From Rhizobium leguminosarum (GTDB lineage Bacteria; Pseudomonadota; Alphaproteobacteria; Rhizobiales; Rhizobiaceae): 64,000 nt of DNA. Below, piece after piece: positions 48,963-58,154 of this stretch. The position numbers and the translations under genes are program-made. Below the pieces are notes generated by a model that worked only from the letters and a program-made list of their open reading frames with translations, did not search any database and had not been told where the DNA came from. How positions within the stretch are numbered: position 1 is the stretch's first letter; the number at the start of each line of letters is the position of its first letter. The stretch is taken from assembly GCF_017876795.1 (NCBI RefSeq), contig NZ_JAGIOR010000001.1, positions 839,501-903,500 on the forward strand, written 5' to 3'.

Positions 48963-50153
48963 TTAGCCGGCGATAGCGAGGGTCATCAGCTCCGACGCCC
49001 TTTGCCGCGCCTGCCTGTCGGCGGCGAAGACGTCGTCCATATCGGCTGCCGGCGGCAGGCCGGCCAGGTCGTCCATCACCCTTTCGGTGATTTCGGCCAT
49101 GGCGAGGAAGGACAGCCGCCCTTCGATGAAGGCCTCGAGCGCCACTTCCTTGGCGCCGTTCAGCACCGCGCCCTGCACGCCGCCGCGCGTCATCGCCAGG
49201 CGCGCGAGCCGCAAGGCCGGAAACCGCACCTCATCCGGTGCCTCGAAATCCAGCCTGGCGAGCTTGGCGAAATCCAGCCGCTCGATCGGCAGGTTCGGCC
49301 GGCGCGGAAAGGACAAGGCATAGCCGATAGCGGTGCGCATATCGGGGGCGCCGAGCTGGGCCAGCACCGAGCCGTCGGTATAACCGACCATCGAATGGAT
49401 AATCGATTGCGGATGGAAGATGACTTCGATCTGTTCGGGCCGGAGGCCGAACAGGTGCCGGGCTTCGATCATCTCCAGCGCCTTGTTGAACATCGAGGCG
49501 CTGTCGATCGAGATCTTCAACCCCATCGACCAGTTCGGGTGGGCGCGCGCGGTTTCCACCGTCACGCCGGCCATCTCGTGGCGCGAGGCAGTGCGGAAGG
49601 GGCCGCCGGAGGCCGTCAGGATGACACGTTCGACGGCGTGGCGCTGGTTTTCTTCCAGCACCTGGAAAATCGCATTGTGCTCGCTGTCGACGGGAAGCAG
49701 CCTGCCGCCGCCTTCCCGGATCGTTGCCAGGAAGAGATCGCCGGCTGAGACCAGGCATTCCTTATTGGCAAGGGCGATATCGGCGCCGCGGCGTGCGGCG
49801 GCAAGGGTCGGCGCCAGGCCCGCCGTGCCGACGATGGCTGCCATCACCCAGTCGGCTTCGCGGTCTGCGGCTTCCATCAGGCCGGATTTTCCGGCTGCCA
49901 CCGCAATGCCGCTGCCCGATAGTGCGCTCTTCAGTGATTCGTAATGCCGGTCGTTTGCCGTCACCGCCATCAGCGCGCCGGATGATTTCGCCTGCCGGGC
50001 CAGCAATTCGACATTGCCGTTGCCTGTCAGTACGGAGATTTCGAAGTTCTCCCGTCCGCCCAGGTGATCGACGACATTGAGGGTGTTTTGGCCGATCGAG
50101 CCGGTCGAGCCGAAGATGCTGAGGCGCCGCGGCGCGGTTTTGCCGGTCATCAT
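48963..50153 (-). CDS. dxr: 1-deoxy-D-xylulose 5-phosphate reductoisomerase
   Basis: A 396-aa enzyme of the MEP isoprenoid pathway, making 2-C-methyl-erythritol 4-phosphate with NADPH. The cofactor loop is LSIFGSTGSIGQNTLNVVDH. The metal/substrate region contains LLPVDSEHNAIFQVLEEN, TASGGPFR and KISIDSASMFNKALEMIEAR. The C-terminal HPQSIIHSMVGYTDGSVLAQ is family-typical. The start lies at an ATGATG pair (50153/50150); the frame is open further upstream but without similarity. Confidence 0.95.
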   Translation of the reverse strand: MMTGKTAPRRLSIFGSTGSIGQNTLNVVDHLGGRENFEISVLTGNGNVELLARQAKSSGALMAVTANDRHYESLKSALSGSGIAVAAGKSGLMEAADREADWVMAAIVGTAGLAPTLAAARRGADIALANKECLVSAGDLFLATIREGGGRLLPVDSEHNAIFQVLEENQRHAVERVILTASGGPFRTASRHEMAGVTVETARAHPNWSMGLKISIDSASMFNKALEMIEARHLFGLRPEQIEVIFHPQSIIHSMVGYTDGSVLAQLGAPDMRTAIGYALSFPRRPNLPIERLDFAKLARLDFEAPDEVRFPALRLARLAMTRGGVQGAVLNGAKEVALEAFIEGRLSFLAMAEITERVMDDLAGLPPAADMDDVFAADRQARQRASELMTLAIAG

Positions 50154-50537
50154 ATGCAATTTCGCGAAAGTTTCTCTCGTAGGCTGAGGCTCTACTAGGC
50201 TTTGGAGGGGGCGGCAAGTGTGCGGTGCAGCAGAATTCATCCCTCAAGGGGTTTACAGAGCGGCGGCTGGGTGTGATCCTTGTGACCTTGCTGGCGGAAT
50301 CGAAATTCCGTCGCGCCGTTCACGGCCGCATGGTCAATTCGGGGCGCCGAGGCGTCCCAAGAAGCACAGGCACTGAGGTGCCGCTGGCCTTTCTGGCCAA
50401 ACATAAAAATCGAGGATGAAACCGGGATGGGCGGCTTGGCCGCAATCCTTGATCGCGTTCGCTGCGAGCGCATTCATACGCATTGCTGCGTCGGTTTCGG
50501 CGCTGCGGCGCCGTGTCAGGTGAAACGTTCGGACTTC
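50154..50537. other. Intergenic region between dxr and secreted protein gene
   Basis: This 384-bp region between divergent genes has several short overlapping frames but none with a ribosome site or family likeness. It presumably holds the promoters of both flanking genes. No repeat was recognised. Confidence 0.5.
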
Positions 50538-51188
50538 ATGACGACATTCAAAATAGCGTGCATTGTTTTTGCCATCGTAACCTCGCTCACCACCGCGGCG
50601 AGGGCGGATGATCTGCTGATCTGGTCGCCAGCCAAACTCTCCGACCGATCCTACAAGGCGACGATGGGTTTTCGCGTGCCGGCGGAATGGGAAACCAGCG
50701 CCGGCGCCGATATTGGCTTGGCCTCGACCAAAGGCGGGGCGCCGCTGCCGGATTCCGGACAGGCGATGCTCTGGGGCAGGATCGACAGGACCAGCGTCAC
50801 GCCGGCAGGCCAATCGCAGCGGGGCGCAACGGTCAGCGTCGATACGCTGCGCGGCAGCGGCGCGCTGACGCTCAGCCGCTCACGCAGTTGGATCCTGTCG
50901 GACTCGCTCGACATGCAATCGAGCCGGTCCATCAGTGTCCAACATGACGCGGTCGATATCAAACAGGCCTCGGTGACAGCGTCGCAGGCGCTGAAGCTGA
51001 TCCATCCCTGGACGGGAACGTCGCTTTCGGCGGGCGCAGGGGTCGGCAATGCCAGCGGCGACTTTTCGAGCACGGTTGCCGTCAACCAGGCGATCCTGCC
51101 GAACCTCAATCTCGATGCCTCGGTCAACAATCCGTTTTCGGCAAGTGAGGCCGGCAGCGTCAATCTGCGCTATCGCCTCAACTGGTAG
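50538..51188 (+). CDS. Secreted protein of unknown function
   Basis: A 216-aa protein with a signal peptide MTTFKIACIVFAIVTSLTTA (cleavage near ARA|DD). The rest alternates polar and hydrophobic residues, rich in S, T, A and G (for example LSAGAGVGNASGDFSSTVAV), and ends in SVNLRYRLNW. The aromatic end and strand-like pattern suggest an outer-membrane or periplasmic beta-rich protein, but I do not recognise the family. ATG 50538 is chosen because it starts the signal peptide; the frame opens earlier at 50427. Confidence 0.75.
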   Translation: MTTFKIACIVFAIVTSLTTAARADDLLIWSPAKLSDRSYKATMGFRVPAEWETSAGADIGLASTKGGAPLPDSGQAMLWGRIDRTSVTPAGQSQRGATVSVDTLRGSGALTLSRSRSWILSDSLDMQSSRSISVQHDAVDIKQASVTASQALKLIHPWTGTSLSAGAGVGNASGDFSSTVAVNQAILPNLNLDASVNNPFSASEAGSVNLRYRLNW

Positions 51189-51277
51189 CGGCGCTGCAAC
51201 CAAATCCGACCGACGGGCGTTTCTTCCGCAGGTTTGACGTCCGGGATTGACGCCCTGGCTTTAAAGAGGAACGGATC

Positions 51278-51568
51278 ATGGTGTTCAAGGAGCAGACATT
51301 TCACGGGCTGGAGCCCGAGATGGAAGCGGAAATTTCCAATCGCGCATCCGTCGAAGCGGCCGTCGCCAATGCGCTGGTGATTGCCGGCGGCATCGATGCA
51401 TCAGATGTCGAAGTGACGATGGAGAACGACCAGATCGTGCTGAGCGGCACCGTCGGCACGGTCGGCGAGATCGAACGGGCGACCGTGGTTGCCAAGGCCG
51501 TCGAAGGTGTGCATGCGGTGCGGAACCGGATCCTGCTCGGCGGGCCTCCGATCAATGATCGGCATTGA
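51278..51568 (+). CDS. BON-domain protein
   Basis: A 96-aa protein with one BON domain (VEAAVANALVIAGGIDASDV then EVTMENDQIVLSGTVGTVGE, ending VEGVHAVRNRIL). BON domains usually bind phospholipid or envelope surfaces, and stress proteins such as OsmY carry two. There is no signal peptide here, so the location is uncertain. The ATG follows an AGAGGAACGG site. Confidence 0.85.
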   Translation: MVFKEQTFHGLEPEMEAEISNRASVEAAVANALVIAGGIDASDVEVTMENDQIVLSGTVGTVGEIERATVVAKAVEGVHAVRNRILLGGPPINDRH

Positions 51569-51614
51569 CGGGGGCCGCTTTCGCGTCGTCCTCTCCTAAT
51601 GAGCGCTCAGCCGA

Positions 51615-51767
51615 TCAACCGGCGAAGCGCTCGACGAGGAAGGACGAACCGGCCATACGATCCGTCTTCTGCAGCGCAACCGACCCGTGCGGGTGATAGG
51701 CGATGGCAAGCAGCACGGCGCTGACGGCGACATAGGCGATTGCCAAAAGACTCATCTTGAGACGCAT
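51615..51767 (-). CDS. Small 50-aa membrane or secreted peptide
   Basis: The minus strand encodes MRLKMSLLAIAYVAVSAVLL followed by AIAYHPHGSVALQKTDRMAG and a ten-residue tail. The first 24 residues form one membrane segment or signal anchor. GGGAG lies eight bases before the ATG. I recognise no family; coding is supported by the ribosome site and the sensible signal-anchor composition. Confidence 0.55.
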   Translation of the reverse strand: MRLKMSLLAIAYVAVSAVLLAIAYHPHGSVALQKTDRMAGSSFLVERFAG

Positions 51768-51873
51768 GACGCTCACTCCCTTTTCGCGGATAACGCGGCT
51801 CCTATGGCGAAGTTTCGCATCGAGAGATCAAATAAAAGCCCGGCTGATCGGCCGGGCTTCGTGCTTGGATCGC

Positions 51874-52116
51874 CTATCGGCAGACCCGGGTTTCCTCGAT
51901 GACCGTATGGCCGTGACGGTGAATTTTTTCCGTCTTGGTGAAGCAGTCGCGGGAAACGTGGCGCGGCCTGATGTGCTCGCGATAATAGGGCCGTTCCGCA
52001 TGGCGATAGTAGGGCCGTGCGTCATCCGTGGTGATGGTGACGCTGGCCGCCTTAGATGGCATTGCGGAAAAGATCGATGCAGCAGTGAGTGTGCAGGCAA
52101 GGATAATCTGTTTCAT
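51874..52116 (-). CDS. Small secreted protein
   Basis: An 80-aa protein with a signal peptide (MKQIILACTLTAASIFSAMP, cleavage near SKA|AS). A mature part rich in Arg, His and Tyr follows (RPYYRHAERPYYREH), with two cysteines (RDCFTK, TRVCR). Similar short secreted proteins are common in rhizobia but have no known role. The ATG has an AGAGAGGCTT site. Confidence 0.75.
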   Translation of the reverse strand: MKQIILACTLTAASIFSAMPSKAASVTITTDDARPYYRHAERPYYREHIRPRHVSRDCFTKTEKIHRHGHTVIEETRVCR

Positions 52117-52251
52117 GACAAGCCTCTCTTTCTCAGTTGGTCACGGGAGCAACTCGTTGGTCATCGGATCAACTTGCTGGAAGCCCTGTCGGTTCAATCA
52201 CATAGCGTTACCGATTGTGTCGAAGAGAAACCTTTGCGGCGGCGGATCGTT

Positions 52252-52380
52252 AAAGCATGTCGCGCAAAAGTGTCCGCGGTTTTCCCAGGCAAAGCGCGAA
52301 GCGCTTTTGCCGCAACGACATGCGTAAAACAAAAAACTAAAGCGCGACCAGCGCATCTGAAAGATCGCGACGCGCTTTAG
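52252..52380. repeat. Related composite palindromic repeat
   Basis: GCATGTCG pairs with CGACATGC, and CTAAAGCGCG (52337-) pairs with CGCGCTTTAG (to 52380). The centre contains GCAAAAGTGTCCGCGGTTTT, the same core as in the four two-hairpin repeats, but the outer arms differ. It is a second subfamily of the same element. Confidence 0.8.
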
Positions 52381-52408
52381 TGCTGGTGACCAGCCGGAGG
52401 CATCGAGA

Positions 52409-52927
52409 ATGGGACCGATTGCAAGGATCATCGCCATCATCGCCGGGTTTGCCGGCGGCACGGTCTTTTCGCAGGCGCCGGAATTTGCCCAGCAATACCG
52501 CCAGCGGATCGGCGGCGCGATCGACGAATTGCGCGTCATCGTCGAGGATTTCAACACACAGGCAGCCGACCACCACCTCGATCGCCAGCAGGCGCTGAAC
52601 GCCTATGCGCAATCCCCCGACGATTTCCTGCGCGACCGCGGCGTATCCATGCAGAGCACGATCACGCGCTACGAAACGCTGCTGGCGCAGCAGCTGAAAC
52701 TCGGCACCGCCGCCCCCGTCGCCAAGCCCTTTGTGCTGCTCAGCAAGCCGGACGATGTTGTTTTCGCCAACACCTGGCGCGATTTTGTGCCGGGTGTGCC
52801 TGTTAGTTTTGCCGGCCTTGTCTGGGGCGCGATTGGTTTTGTTAGCGGCTGGGTCGTGGCGGCGCTAGCGGGGTTGGGTGCGCGGCGTTTTGCGCGGGGA
52901 CGGCGATCGTATCGTCAGGCGCCATGA
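52409..52927 (+). CDS. DUF2937 family membrane protein
   Basis: A 172-aa protein. The N-terminal hydrophobic segment and the pattern QAPEFAQQYRQRIGGAIDEL then RVIVEDFNTQA match DUF2937, a family of unknown function. A second membrane segment lies near the C-terminus (about residues 130-158), followed by a basic tail. The N- and C-terminal anchors leave a central domain on one side of the membrane. It is the last chromosomal gene before the island. Confidence 0.8.
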   Translation: MGPIARIIAIIAGFAGGTVFSQAPEFAQQYRQRIGGAIDELRVIVEDFNTQAADHHLDRQQALNAYAQSPDDFLRDRGVSMQSTITRYETLLAQQLKLGTAAPVAKPFVLLSKPDDVVFANTWRDFVPGVPVSFAGLVWGAIGFVSGWVVAALAGLGARRFARGRRSYRQAP

Positions 52928-53014
52928 GTCGATATGGGAGGCAAAGCGGCGCGCGCCGCCGAGGCCACGCCGCTAGTGGCAATCTGATTCCATCTGCTCC
53001 AGGCGCTTAAAAAC

Positions 53015-53069
53015 TGGTGATCCCGACGCGATTCGAACGCGTGACCCCCAGATTAGGAATCTGGTGCTC
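53015..53069 (-). pseudogene. 3' fragment of a tRNA-Arg(CCU)-like gene; island boundary
   Basis: The 55-bp sequence covers the D-stem 3' arm (GAGC), anticodon arm CCAGA-TTCCTAA-TCTGG (anticodon CCT), T arm ACGCG-TTCGAAT-CGCGT, the acceptor 3' strand CGGGATC, discriminator A and CCA. Nothing upstream continues into a D loop or a matching GATCCCG 5' strand. Such 3' tRNA remnants typically mark the end of an integrated element that targets a tRNA gene. The intact partner, with GATCCCG at its 5' end, is not in the window. Confidence 0.85.
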
Positions 53070-53810
53070 TTTTGTAATCGTACTGCGTACTCTCTAGTCC
53101 ACGCGGTTCGACGCGCCTTCCATTGCGCTGTAGTTGAACCGCGTGGTGGCGCGGAGTTCGCTTCAGGGCACCTTGGACCCGGCGAAGCCGGGCTTGTTCA
53201 TTCTGCTCACATCCCAATTAACAACGCCATTGGACTCCTTTTACTCGCAAGTCGCAAGTTGTACGGTCGTAAAGATGCATGTCATATGTCGACCCATTTT
53301 GTCTTCTCGTCGCCATGAAGCATTCGCTTTCCTGTCGCCCGACTAGAACCTGCGTTACCATCGGCCGAGGTTTCAGAGTTAGGCCAAATGCAGGCGATGT
53401 GATTCATCGGTTTCCATTTTGCATCCGAAGATACAAGGTCAGTTCGCGTTTCCATGACGGTCGATAGTTTGGCATGCCGAGAACGGCGGTATCGACGCCA
53501 TTCGCAAATTGCATCCGAATTAGGAGATGGGGTGGTGGTCAGAGTGTTCAAACGTTAGAGCATTAAGTTACGGGGCGGGATGTTCGAGGTTATCCACAGC
53601 TTTTGTTGATTGCATGGAAAAATATATGCAATCTGCGATTTGTTTTTCGAAAGGAAATGGGGTCGGAAAATATGTTTCTCTTTTTGCGGTAATTTCCTTG
53701 AGAAGCCCTGGTGGCTAAGCCATCTCAGCAGCTTGGAGACTGAAATTTCGCAGTAGTTTGCCTTTCGAACATGTCGAAGTAATGCTCGCCTAGTCACGGG
53801 GAGCAACACA
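53070..53810. other. Gene-poor island end with inverted repeat
   Basis: These 741 bp between the tRNA fragment and the recombinase hold only short frames without ribosome sites or family likeness. A perfect 11-bp inverted repeat CCACGCGGTTC (53099-53109) and GAACCGCGTGG (53136-53146) lies 30 bp from the tRNA fragment and could be part of a recombination site. The stretch from about 53,550 is strongly AT-rich and probably holds the recombinase promoter. Confidence 0.6.
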
Positions 53811-55346
53811 GTGTTTGGAAGACACATCCATTTCTTTCAGTTTAATCCGCTTCATCATATCGTGGTGAAACAACGCTACGGTCTGGGTGCTTTGACCATT
53901 CCAGCGTTGTGGCTCGAACATGGTCAAACGCTTAGGCTGTTTCAACCGCTCTTGGACCTTTGCGTTGCGCGGTCGGCCTATTCTTACACAACGCTGAGGA
54001 AGCCCGTGGTCGCCTGCGGGTTACTCATGGATTATGCGATCCAGCGACAGCGGGAGCTTAATGCCGACGATATCGGCAACTGGCACTGGCTCCAGCGGTC
54101 GTTTCTAAATGAATTTTGCGTTCACCTATATCGGGGAACGGCGAACTCGGATGATCCAGCAGTTCGCGACTTAGATTGGCGCGGCGGCTGCTCTCCGGAC
54201 GCTCTGCTCGGCCTCGGATGGGGGTTGGACACCTTTTTTGGTTTTCTCGGGGATGCCCTGATCGAAGGTAGGTACATCGATAATCCAAATCCCCAGGAAA
54301 TCGTCACTGACCTGTTGTTCGCGAACATCGCCACAAAGAACAGATCACGAGAATTTAGTTTTCTATCTCACCTTACCAAGTCGACAGGAACCGTAAACTC
54401 TCGCGACGCAACGGGAAAAGGGATATTCCCGAAAAGATCGGCTTCCGAGCCATTTCAGGAATCAGTAAAGCGGTTCCGGATCGACATGCTCAAGCCGCTA
54501 CTTACCATTGCGTTCCTGAAGAATCCGAAAGCGTCCTCGGCTTCGAGCCGAGAAGACCTCGTTGGTCAACTGAGCGCCGCTTTGGCGTTCGGAGCGCAAA
54601 GGAGCAGTGAGACACTGAATTTTTGGGTTGAAGACGTGGAGCCTAAGGGCGACAAGGTGGCGGGCTTCCTGCGCCACCCTCAGTTTTTCAAAGCGGACTC
54701 GCTCGGTCCAAATCGTCAGGAAATATTGCTTCGGGATTTCGGCTTAACTCCGAGAAATCTTCTCCGAGACAGGTTTGAAGCGGGATGGAAAAATCCACTG
54801 TTGAATTCCCAATTCTGGGCTCGCATTACTTGGATGCCGATGCCTGGCTTTCAGAGCTATCTAGCCAAACTATTATTGAGATACCTCGTTGAATATCGAC
54901 GTCCGATAATGGCGCAGCGCCGGGGTAAGGGGCTCCCCGACCATCCTTACTTATTGGTTACACGCCAACACCGTCCAACGTTGGGGATAAATATCGGTGA
55001 CCCCTACACTCGTGCGGCAATGAGGGAAAGCTGGAGGCGTGCATTGTCGAGGCTCGCGCGTCGATTTCCAGACGAAGACCTTCGTTTCGGAAAGCATGAA
55101 GGCACTACGCCGCATGCAGTCCGACATGCCGCCGGTCATGTGTTTAGCGAGCTGGGTGCCAGTCCGAAGGATTTGCAACGTTTGTTACACCACGTCTCTA
55201 TCCTCAGCCAGCGAATGTACAACCAGTCAACAGACGAAGAAGTACATGAAAAATTTGAACGATTTGGGAACTTAAACGGGGTGCAGTTGCGGGAAATATT
55301 CGGAGCCGACGATGCGTCATTCGACGAACCGATGTTTATGAGGTGA
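53811..55346 (+). CDS. Tyrosine recombinase/integrase of a three-gene module
   Basis: A 511-aa site-specific recombinase. The catalytic residues of the tyrosine recombinase fold are visible: R264 (GAQRSSETLNFW), H435 and R438 (TPHAVRHAAGHVFSELG), H460/H461 (LQRLLHHVS), and Tyr470 (SQRMYNQ). The N-terminal 230 residues are long and not a standard SAM-like core-binding domain I recognise. It starts at GTG 53811 with GGGGAG eight bases upstream. The stop overlaps the next gene by 4 bp. The trio arrangement (recombinase, ~626 aa, ~140 aa) resembles Tn554 tnpA/B/C and the gamma-mobile-trio, but assignment is inference. Confidence 0.85.
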   Translation: MFGRHIHFFQFNPLHHIVVKQRYGLGALTIPALWLEHGQTLRLFQPLLDLCVARSAYSYTTLRKPVVACGLLMDYAIQRQRELNADDIGNWHWLQRSFLNEFCVHLYRGTANSDDPAVRDLDWRGGCSPDALLGLGWGLDTFFGFLGDALIEGRYIDNPNPQEIVTDLLFANIATKNRSREFSFLSHLTKSTGTVNSRDATGKGIFPKRSASEPFQESVKRFRIDMLKPLLTIAFLKNPKASSASSREDLVGQLSAALAFGAQRSSETLNFWVEDVEPKGDKVAGFLRHPQFFKADSLGPNRQEILLRDFGLTPRNLLRDRFEAGWKNPLLNSQFWARITWMPMPGFQSYLAKLLLRYLVEYRRPIMAQRRGKGLPDHPYLLVTRQHRPTLGINIGDPYTRAAMRESWRRALSRLARRFPDEDLRFGKHEGTTPHAVRHAAGHVFSELGASPKDLQRLLHHVSILSQRMYNQSTDEEVHEKFERFGNLNGVQLREIFGADDASFDEPMFMR

Positions 55347-56203
55347 CAGTCATGGAGAAGCGTATCAACGTATCTGCCGAGGTCGAATATGAAGACGACG
55401 CGGACTTAGCGGCTTCACATATCTCTCCAATCGTTCGCTTCAACGACGAGATGCGCATGAAGCTAGCTCGAACGGATCGAGCGCCTGCCGATGCGGTAAA
55501 AGAAATAAGACATCATACCTGCCAGGTCGTCAGGGTTAACGGTGAGGGCAAAATGCGGCTCCCCCTCAACTACTTTACTCATCTTGGCGATCACGTCACC
55601 CGGCATTCTGTCGACGTTATATTAGGCCAATCGAAATTTGGATGCGCTTTATTAGAAGAATTGGAAAAGCTCGGCACGGAAGCCAGAATTACAGGCGTAA
55701 AAGTGAGCAGCAATGTATTTGCTTACAAACGGGCATACCGTTTTTTAATCGCAGGACTTGTCATGTCGACCTCTGGGATGCTCAAACCTGAAGATTTAGA
55801 TGAGGGGATCGTAGTCTCATGGCTGAACTTCTACGCAGGCGCAGGTGGAGCACGTTTCAATCGAGCTGACTTGTGGGGAAAGCGCTACGATGTCTTCAGC
55901 AAATGCTTGAAGGAGATCGCGAAGTCGCTGGGGGCTATGCTTGGAAGCCACTCAATCTCACGATATGGAAAAATACAGCGCGGGGCCGGTCAAAGCGATA
56001 GCAGACAAGGAGCGGCGAGCGCCTCAGCGAAAACCATTATGGATGTTCCGCCGCCGAAGCTCAAAGCCTGGCGTGAGTTATATGACCGATGGAGAAGCGA
56101 AGTACGGCCAGTCAGTCGCCCGCCGTATGCGGCAGTTGGTCGCTTGCTCCTTTATCTCGATATGCAGCCGGACGATTTGGTTTGCGATCCACAACGCTTC
56201 TTA

Positions 56204-57135
56204 GAGCCTGACCGAAAAAGAGTTGAGTGAAATCAGCCAGTTGTGATTCTGTTTGTTTGCTTAGGACGAACGGAGACCACAATGGGCTGGACTGATTTCA
56301 CCCGTCGGCAATATGCCCGACGCACAGTGCGGTATGCAAGCGATCTGACGGACCGGGAGTGGGGATTGATCTCGCCTTGCCTGCCTGGACCGAGGCGGTT
56401 GGGCAGGCCGCGCAGTACCGATCTTCGCGAGGTCGTGAATGCGTTGCTTTACATCGCCACGACGGGGTGCCAGTGGCGGATGATGCCCAGAGATTTTCCA
56501 CCTTTTACAACTGTGCAGTCCTATTTCTATGAATGGCGAGCGACAGGGTTATGGGGTCGGATCAACCATCATCTTGTGATGGAGGCGCGTGACTTGGAAG
56601 GTCGGGAAGCCTCGCCGTCTGCGGGCGTGATCGACAGTCAAAGCGTGAAAACCACGGAAAGCGGCGGAATTTCGGGCTATGACGCGGGCAAGAAGATAAA
56701 GGGACGCAAGCGTCATATCGTCGTCGACACGCTCGGACTGATGGTCGGCCTCATGGTTCACAGCGCCGATATTCAGGATCGCGACGGCGCGCCTGCGGTT
56801 CTCAAAACCATTCTCAAGCGCTGGCCGTGGCTGAGACATATCTTCGCCGATGGTGGTTATGCCGGACCGAAGCTGAGGGGCGCACTGCAAAAGATCGCTG
56901 CGTTCACTCTCCAGATCGTCAAGCGGACCGACAAGGCCAAGGGCTTCGAGGTTCTGCCGCGTCGCTGGGTAGTGGAGCGCACCTTCGCATGGCTTGGCAG
57001 ATGCCGACGATTGGCGAAGGATTGGGAAAAGTCCGTCGCCTCAGCCGAGGCCTGGGTCACTATCGCCCACATCCGGGTCCTGACACGACGCTTGGCAAGG
57101 TACGGATATCGTTGAAACCTTTTCGAGTCAGGCTC
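56204..57135 (+). mobile_element. IS5-family insertion sequence (932 bp)
   Basis: The terminal inverted repeats begin GAGCCTGACCGAAAAAG at the left and, read inward from the right, GAGCCTGACTCGAAAAGG. The 3-bp target duplication is TTA (56201-56203 and 57136-57138). One transposase gene fills it. The TTA (TNA) target and the single ORF fit the IS1031/IS427 branch of IS5. The precise duplication shows direct insertion with no later deletion at the ends. Confidence 0.93.
56282..57115 (+). CDS. IS5-family DDE transposase
   Basis: A 277-aa transposase. The N-terminal DUF4096-like domain has LTDREWGLISPCLPGPRRLG and LLYIATTGCQWRMMPRDFPP. The DDE residues appear in VIDSQSVKTTESGG (D), HIFADGGYAGPKL (D) and VVERTFAWLGRCRRL (E with the Y/R-type helix). 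The ATG 56282 (MGWTDFTRRQYARR) lies just inside the left inverted repeat. It appears intact and may be active. Confidence 0.93.
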   Translation: MGWTDFTRRQYARRTVRYASDLTDREWGLISPCLPGPRRLGRPRSTDLREVVNALLYIATTGCQWRMMPRDFPPFTTVQSYFYEWRATGLWGRINHHLVMEARDLEGREASPSAGVIDSQSVKTTESGGISGYDAGKKIKGRKRHIVVDTLGLMVGLMVHSADIQDRDGAPAVLKTILKRWPWLRHIFADGGYAGPKLRGALQKIAAFTLQIVKRTDKAKGFEVLPRRWVVERTFAWLGRCRRLAKDWEKSVASAEAWVTIAHIRVLTRRLARYGYR

Positions 57136-58154
57136 TTAGAGACCAATAGACTTACCGACTTTTCTACCTTTTTCTTCAACCTGCGGTCCTTGAATTCGCT
57201 AAAGGGTGTTACGATTACCGCAGTTACAGAACTTCGTCAGATCAAAGCATTCGAAAGATTCGTCGTTGGACACCTTGGACTAATTCCCAAGAATGTTGTG
57301 CCGATTATTACTCAATCGACAATCGAGAGGTACCAACACGAATATAATGCAGACCAGAAAGGCTATAATTCTGGTGAAGTATCATCCATACCCTTGCCGC
57401 TTGGTATGTATGCGATACTGCGGGAAATACTGGAAGAAGGCGAGCGGGGATGGCCTGGAAGTCAACCATTTTGCAATGTCTTTATTGGGACAGAACGCGT
57501 CTATTGTCCTATTTTCGTCGCTCTCTTCCTCATTCCCTTCGAGCTACCAGAGCGCTTTGCACAGTTGAGGCGGTTAGATAGCGGCGAGGGAGACGAGCAG
57601 CGCTTCGACGGCGAGAAGTTGAGTTGGGAGGCGAACGACGGTCCACATGCAGGATACTGGAAGACACACGGCGTTAAAAATCATCAGCGCGGCTATGCTA
57701 AAAAAACATCAAATCAGAAGATAACCGGCTTCCAGATAAACACAAATAAAACCGGCAAGCCATGGCTTATTCCGTGGCAAAACCCTCGCATGCACAAAGT
57801 GTTTTGGCAGGTTCGCAGATGGGTCGAAAAATATGTGCCGATCAAGGGCCCTTTGGAGCCAAAAGCATACTTAGACGCTGTGGAACCTGACCTGGGTTAC
57901 GAAGAACGGTACCCTCATATTTTCCCGCTTTTTCGACTGCCTCCAACCAGCACTAATCAGGGCGGAGGTCCGCCTACTGTGAACGAGGTAAACCGATTCT
58001 GGCTTGCGCTGATGCTGGAAGTTCAGACTCGCTGGAACCAACAATGTCTGCCGGAAGAAGCCGAGACATTCGTAATAATGGGCAAAAACGGACAGCCCGA
58101 AAAGAGTCTTTACAATCCTCATGGAATGAGTGAGATTTTCTCGCACCTCAATCT

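Noticed and set aside
53064..53718. Several 60-90-aa frames in the island end
   Set aside because: They overlap each other, lack ribosome sites, and have no protein-like pattern; the stretch is better read as noncoding or decayed.
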